Source: Vicingaceae bacterium
Lineage (GTDB): Bacteria; Bacteroidota; Bacteroidia; Flavobacteriales_E; Vicingaceae
Assembly: GCA_026003395.1 (NCBI GenBank)
Contig: BPHE01000016.1
Location: 1 to 47,153, forward strand
Direction of reading: 5' to 3'
Length of the DNA: 47,153 nt
Part shown: piece after piece, positions 44,001-47,153 of the stretch
How positions within the stretch are numbered: the stretch's first letter is position 1
How the letters are laid out: each line of letters opens with the position of its first letter
Program-made: the position numbers and the translations under genes
The notes under the pieces: model-generated
What the model was told of the DNA's origin: nothing
Seen by the model: the letters and a program-made list of their open reading frames with translations, nothing else
The model's database searches: none

Positions 44001-46769
44001 TTAATGCGCTTCCAGCCAATTTTTTCCTACTCCCACATCTACTACCAACGGCACTTTTAGTTGATAGGCATTTTCCATTTCGTGTTTTACCAGTTTTTTC
44101 ATTGTTTCCAATTCTTCATCTTCTACTTCAAACACAAGTTCGTCGTGTACCTGAAGGATCATGGAAGATTTCAATTTTTCTTCCTGTATTTTATGGAAGA
44201 TATTGATCATGGCAAGTTTGATAATGTCGGCTGCACTGCCTTGGATGGGCGAGTTGATGGCGTTACGTTCGGCAAAACCCCTTACTACCGAATTGCCCGA
44301 ATTAATGTCCCTTAAATAACGCCTGCGTCCTAAAACTGTTTCTACATAACCGTTTTCTCTGGCAAATGCAATCATTTTATCCATGTATTCTTTTATGCGG
44401 GGATATTTTTCAAAATATTGGTCTATTATTTCCTTGGCTTCGGTTTTGGAGATATTCAAGGCTTGAGATAATCCATAGGGTGTTTGTCCGTATATGATTC
44501 CGAAATTGACGGCTTTGGCTTTCGAACGCATCTCCCTTGTTACCTCGCTTTCGGCTACACCAAAAACACGTGCTGCCGTGGCTGCATGAATATCTTTGCC
44601 GGCAAGAAAATCGGCTATCATGTTTTCTTCTCCGCTCAAACTGGCAATGATTCTCAACTCTATTTGTGAATAATCAGCCGATAGTATCCATTGGTTCTTA
44701 TTTTCCGGCACGAATACCGAGCGCAATTTTCTGCCTTCTTCGGTTTTGATGGGTATGTTTTGCAGGTTCGGATTGTTCGAACTTAATCTGCCGGTAGCCG
44801 TCACCGCCTGCATAAATGAGGTATGTATCCGGCCTGTATGTGGATTGATGTAAGTAGGCAATGCATCGACGTAAGTGGTTTTAAGTTTTTTCAACATTCG
44901 GTATTCCAAAATTTTGTCGATCACCGGGTGTTTGTCCGACAGTTGTGTCAATACTTCTTCACCGGTGGCATATTGCCCGGTTTTGGTTTTTTTGGGTTTG
45001 TCCACTATTTTCAAATGATCAAACAACACTTCCCCCAATTGCTTAGGTGAATCGATGTTGAATTGCATCTGTGTGAGATCATAAATTTCGTTTTCGATTT
45101 TTTTCAGGCGTTCTTCCAATTCTTGTGAATATTGCTTGAGCCACTCTTCGTTGATTTTCACACCTTTTTGTTCCATGGCCGAAAGCACAAATACAATGGG
45201 CATCTCTACCTCATAAAACAATTTTTTCAGGGGTTGTTGGTTGGTCAATGGATCGAATTTCAGGTAAAGTTGAAGGGTTACATCGGCGTCCTCACAGGCA
45301 TAGCGGCTTAAAAGATCTTTCGGAACGTCTTTCATGCTTTTTTGATTTTTTCCCTTTTTCCCAATCAATGTCTCAATGGAAATGGGTTTGTAACCTAAAT
45401 ATACTTCCGAAAGATAATCCATGTTGTGTCGCATCTCTGGCTCCATCAAATAATGGGCAATCATAGTGTCGTAGGCGGGAGGAGCGACGTGTATCCCGTA
45501 TAAACTCAGGATATTCATGTCAAATTTTAAGTTATGTGCAATTTTCAATATCTTTTTGTTTTCCAATATGTTTTTCAATGCCCGGATAATCGCTTCTTGC
45601 AAATCTTGTTGTTCGGGCCAAAGAATGAAGTAACCTTCATGGGGCCTACAGGATAAAGATATGCCTACCAGCTGTGCGTTCAAATCATCGAGACCGGTTG
45701 TTTCCGTATCAAATGCCAATACGGATTGGTGTTGCAGGTTTTCGATCAGTCGTTCTAGTTCTTCGACATTTTCGATCAGGTGGTAGTTTTTATCGCTTTT
45801 CTCTATATCTGACACTTCCGGTGCAACATCGATCTCTTCTTGCGAAAACAAATCCATCTGCACTCCGGGAACGGTGGGTGTAATGTTTATTTCTTCTTTT
45901 AAAAGCCGTTTGGCCAGAGATTTAAATTCCAATTCCGAAAAAATGTCCAATAATTTTTCTTTGTCCGGTTGTTTTATTTTTAATTCCTCGGGGTCTACGT
46001 TCATGTTTATATCCGTTCTGATGGTGGCCAGTTCTTTTGACAACAATGCCTGATCATTAAACTCTTTCAATTTTTCCCCAAGTTTACCTTTGATATTATC
46101 GGCATTGGCCAGAATATTTTCAAGGTTTTTGTATTGTTTGATGAGTTTAACGGCAGTTTTTTCGCCTATGCCCGGCACACCGGGAATGTTGTCGGAGCTG
46201 TCACCTGCAAGAGCAAGCAAGTCGATGATTTGCTTTGGGTCGTCGATGGAAAATTTTTCTTTTACTTCTTTCACTCCCAAAATTTCGTGCCCATTTCCCA
46301 TTCTTGCCGGACGGTATATCAAAATATTTTCGTTGACCATCTGTGCCAAATCTTTGTCAGAGGTCATAATATATACTTTAAAACCATTGTTTGCCGCTTT
46401 TATGGCAAGGCAGGCCATTAGGTCGTCCGCTTCCAATCCGGGTTCTTCAAAGGTTTTGATGTTCATTGCCTTTAAAATCTCTTTGATATACGGCAAAGAT
46501 GCCACGATGTCTTCGGGGATCTGTTCTCTGTGGGCTTTGTAATCTTCATAAATTTCTTCTCGTTCGCCCGGACCTTCGCTGTCAAAAACGACGGCTATAT
46601 GGGTGGGTTTTTCTTTTTCAATCACTTCCGCTAAGGTGTTGAGGAATCCAAAAATGGCCGAGGTGTTAAATCCTTTTGAATTGATTCTCGGGTTTTTTGA
46701 AAAAGCAAAATAGGCACGGTAGATAAGTGCAAACGCATCTAAGATGAAAAGTTTTTTTTCTTCTTTCAT
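44001..46769 (-). CDS. polA: DNA polymerase I
   Basis: This 922-residue repair and Okazaki-fragment polymerase has all three domains. The 5' nuclease (about residues 1-290) has AVVFDSEGPGERE, GLEADDLMA and the helix-hairpin-helix GVPGIGEKTAVKLI. The 3'-5' exonuclease (about 330-510) keeps AFDTETTGL, AHNLKFDMN and YACEDADVT, so proofreading is probably active. The polymerase domain has LSADYSQIELR, RSKAKAVNFGIIYG and LQVHDELVFEVE. It overlaps the upstream chorismate-mutase-like gene by four bases. Confidence 0.97.
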   Translation of the reverse strand: MKEEKKLFILDAFALIYRAYFAFSKNPRINSKGFNTSAIFGFLNTLAEVIEKEKPTHIAVVFDSEGPGEREEIYEDYKAHREQIPEDIVASLPYIKEILKAMNIKTFEEPGLEADDLMACLAIKAANNGFKVYIMTSDKDLAQMVNENILIYRPARMGNGHEILGVKEVKEKFSIDDPKQIIDLLALAGDSSDNIPGVPGIGEKTAVKLIKQYKNLENILANADNIKGKLGEKLKEFNDQALLSKELATIRTDINMNVDPEELKIKQPDKEKLLDIFSELEFKSLAKRLLKEEINITPTVPGVQMDLFSQEEIDVAPEVSDIEKSDKNYHLIENVEELERLIENLQHQSVLAFDTETTGLDDLNAQLVGISLSCRPHEGYFILWPEQQDLQEAIIRALKNILENKKILKIAHNLKFDMNILSLYGIHVAPPAYDTMIAHYLMEPEMRHNMDYLSEVYLGYKPISIETLIGKKGKNQKSMKDVPKDLLSRYACEDADVTLQLYLKFDPLTNQQPLKKLFYEVEMPIVFVLSAMEQKGVKINEEWLKQYSQELEERLKKIENEIYDLTQMQFNIDSPKQLGEVLFDHLKIVDKPKKTKTGQYATGEEVLTQLSDKHPVIDKILEYRMLKKLKTTYVDALPTYINPHTGRIHTSFMQAVTATGRLSSNNPNLQNIPIKTEEGRKLRSVFVPENKNQWILSADYSQIELRIIASLSGEENMIADFLAGKDIHAATAARVFGVAESEVTREMRSKAKAVNFGIIYGQTPYGLSQALNISKTEAKEIIDQYFEKYPRIKEYMDKMIAFARENGYVETVLGRRRYLRDINSGNSVVRGFAERNAINSPIQGSAADIIKLAMINIFHKIQEEKLKSSMILQVHDELVFEVEDEELETMKKLVKHEMENAYQLKVPLVVDVGVGKNWLEAH

Positions 46770-47149
46770 GGTATCAATTTTAATATTTTGACGGCATTTT
46801 TTATTTGTTCTTTAATACTGCATCTGTGTATTTCTTCGAAAACAGAACGGGTGTAATCATCGCTTATTCGGAGTGTTTTTAATTTTTGTTCGAAATATGT
46901 GGGCTGTATGATGGGAATGGCTTGTTCGCATTTTATTTCACCGATTTTACTGATCATCTCTTTGCGCTTTTCCAAAAGATCTGCTATGGACCGGTCGATT
47001 TCCTTCAATGCCTGTCTGAAAGGTTGTAAAGAAGGATGATCTTCGGTATGTTTTTTTGTAAGTTCAATGGTGAATATTTTTCCGGATATGGTTTTTGCCG
47101 TAATTTGACGGGCAGGCAGAAGTGTCAAGAATTTTTTCAATGAAGTCAT
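46766..47149 (-). CDS. chorismate mutase-like (AroQ-fold) protein
   Basis: This 127-residue protein has an AroQ-type helical domain from about residue 43. FRQALKEIDRSIADLLEKRKEMISKIGEIK aligns with the first helix, keeping the Arg, Arg and Lys that contact chorismate. YFEQKL matches the next active-site region but has Phe in place of the usual Arg before the Glu. The C-terminal EEIHRCSIKEQ keeps the Gln. The first 42 residues are an extension without recognised homology. It may convert chorismate to prephenate, but the Arg-to-Phe change leaves room for another function. The start codon is 4 bases from the window edge, so a longer gene cannot be excluded. Confidence 0.65.
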   Translation of the reverse strand: MTSLKKFLTLLPARQITAKTISGKIFTIELTKKHTEDHPSLQPFRQALKEIDRSIADLLEKRKEMISKIGEIKCEQAIPIIQPTYFEQKLKTLRISDDYTRSVFEEIHRCSIKEQIKNAVKILKLIP

Positions 47150-47153
47150 GCTG

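Noticed and set aside
1-47153. tRNA, rRNA or CRISPR array
   Set aside because: No cloverleaf-like conserved arms, ribosomal segments or regularly spaced repeats were seen on either strand. A covariance-model search could still find a small RNA.

Overview
The window is a 47.2 kb piece of an AT-rich genome from the phylum Bacteroidota, almost certainly an aerobic free-living member. Four things point there. Type IX secretion/gliding proteins are present (a PorV/PorQ-family barrel, GldE, and a secreted protein with a C-terminal sorting domain). Alternative complex III is joined to a cytochrome c oxidase. The promoters are of the Bacteroidota type (TTG, 19 bases, TAnnTTTG). Shine-Dalgarno sequences are largely absent. 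I cannot place it below phylum from sequence reading alone.

Layout. Bases 1-4.3 kb carry a PorV/PorQ-family protein, greA plus a HIT protein, and, on the minus strand, two tandem single-strand-binding proteins followed by gldE. greA and gldE are each split by a single extra base. Bases 4.5-8.4 kb hold one very large SWIM/SNF2 helicase. From 8.5 to 17.9 kb all genes are on the plus strand: OsmC, enoyl-CoA hydratase, an M28 peptidase-gpsA-tsaC operon, and a lipoprotein-dnaG-ClC operon. Bases 17.9-21.1 kb are an accessory island: a complete DpnII/MboI-type (GATC) restriction-modification operon flanked by short repeats that look like transposon ends. Next come a secreted protein with seven repeats (probably a propeller) and a saccharopine-dehydrogenase-like enzyme.

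Bases 23.9-34.9 kb form a respiratory operon, actABCDEF-coxB-coxA. It should take electrons from menaquinol through alternative complex III directly to a haem-copper oxidase. It is followed by a small secreted protein, ruvB, queG, a DUF1801 protein, DoxX and dnaE. Bases 42.5-47.1 kb on the minus strand carry a chorismate-mutase-like gene, polA and a polysaccharide flippase.

The most interesting region is 17.9-21.1 kb. Three copies of a roughly 20-base sequence (ACTATTnnCCGATAAAAA) bound the restriction-modification genes and an adjacent 249-base segment. Two copies are in direct orientation and one is inverted. The 249-base segment has the form of a miniature inverted-repeat element, and the restriction-modification operon appears to start from a promoter just inside one of these ends. 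This suggests that a non-autonomous transposon carried or captured the GATC system. Other points of note are the tandem SSB pair in which one copy lacks the acidic tip, a terminator-like hairpin in the greA leader, a perfect 16-base palindrome over the putative dnaE promoter, and predicted promoters that lie unusually close to start codons. No tRNA, rRNA, CRISPR array or intact transposase gene was recognised.
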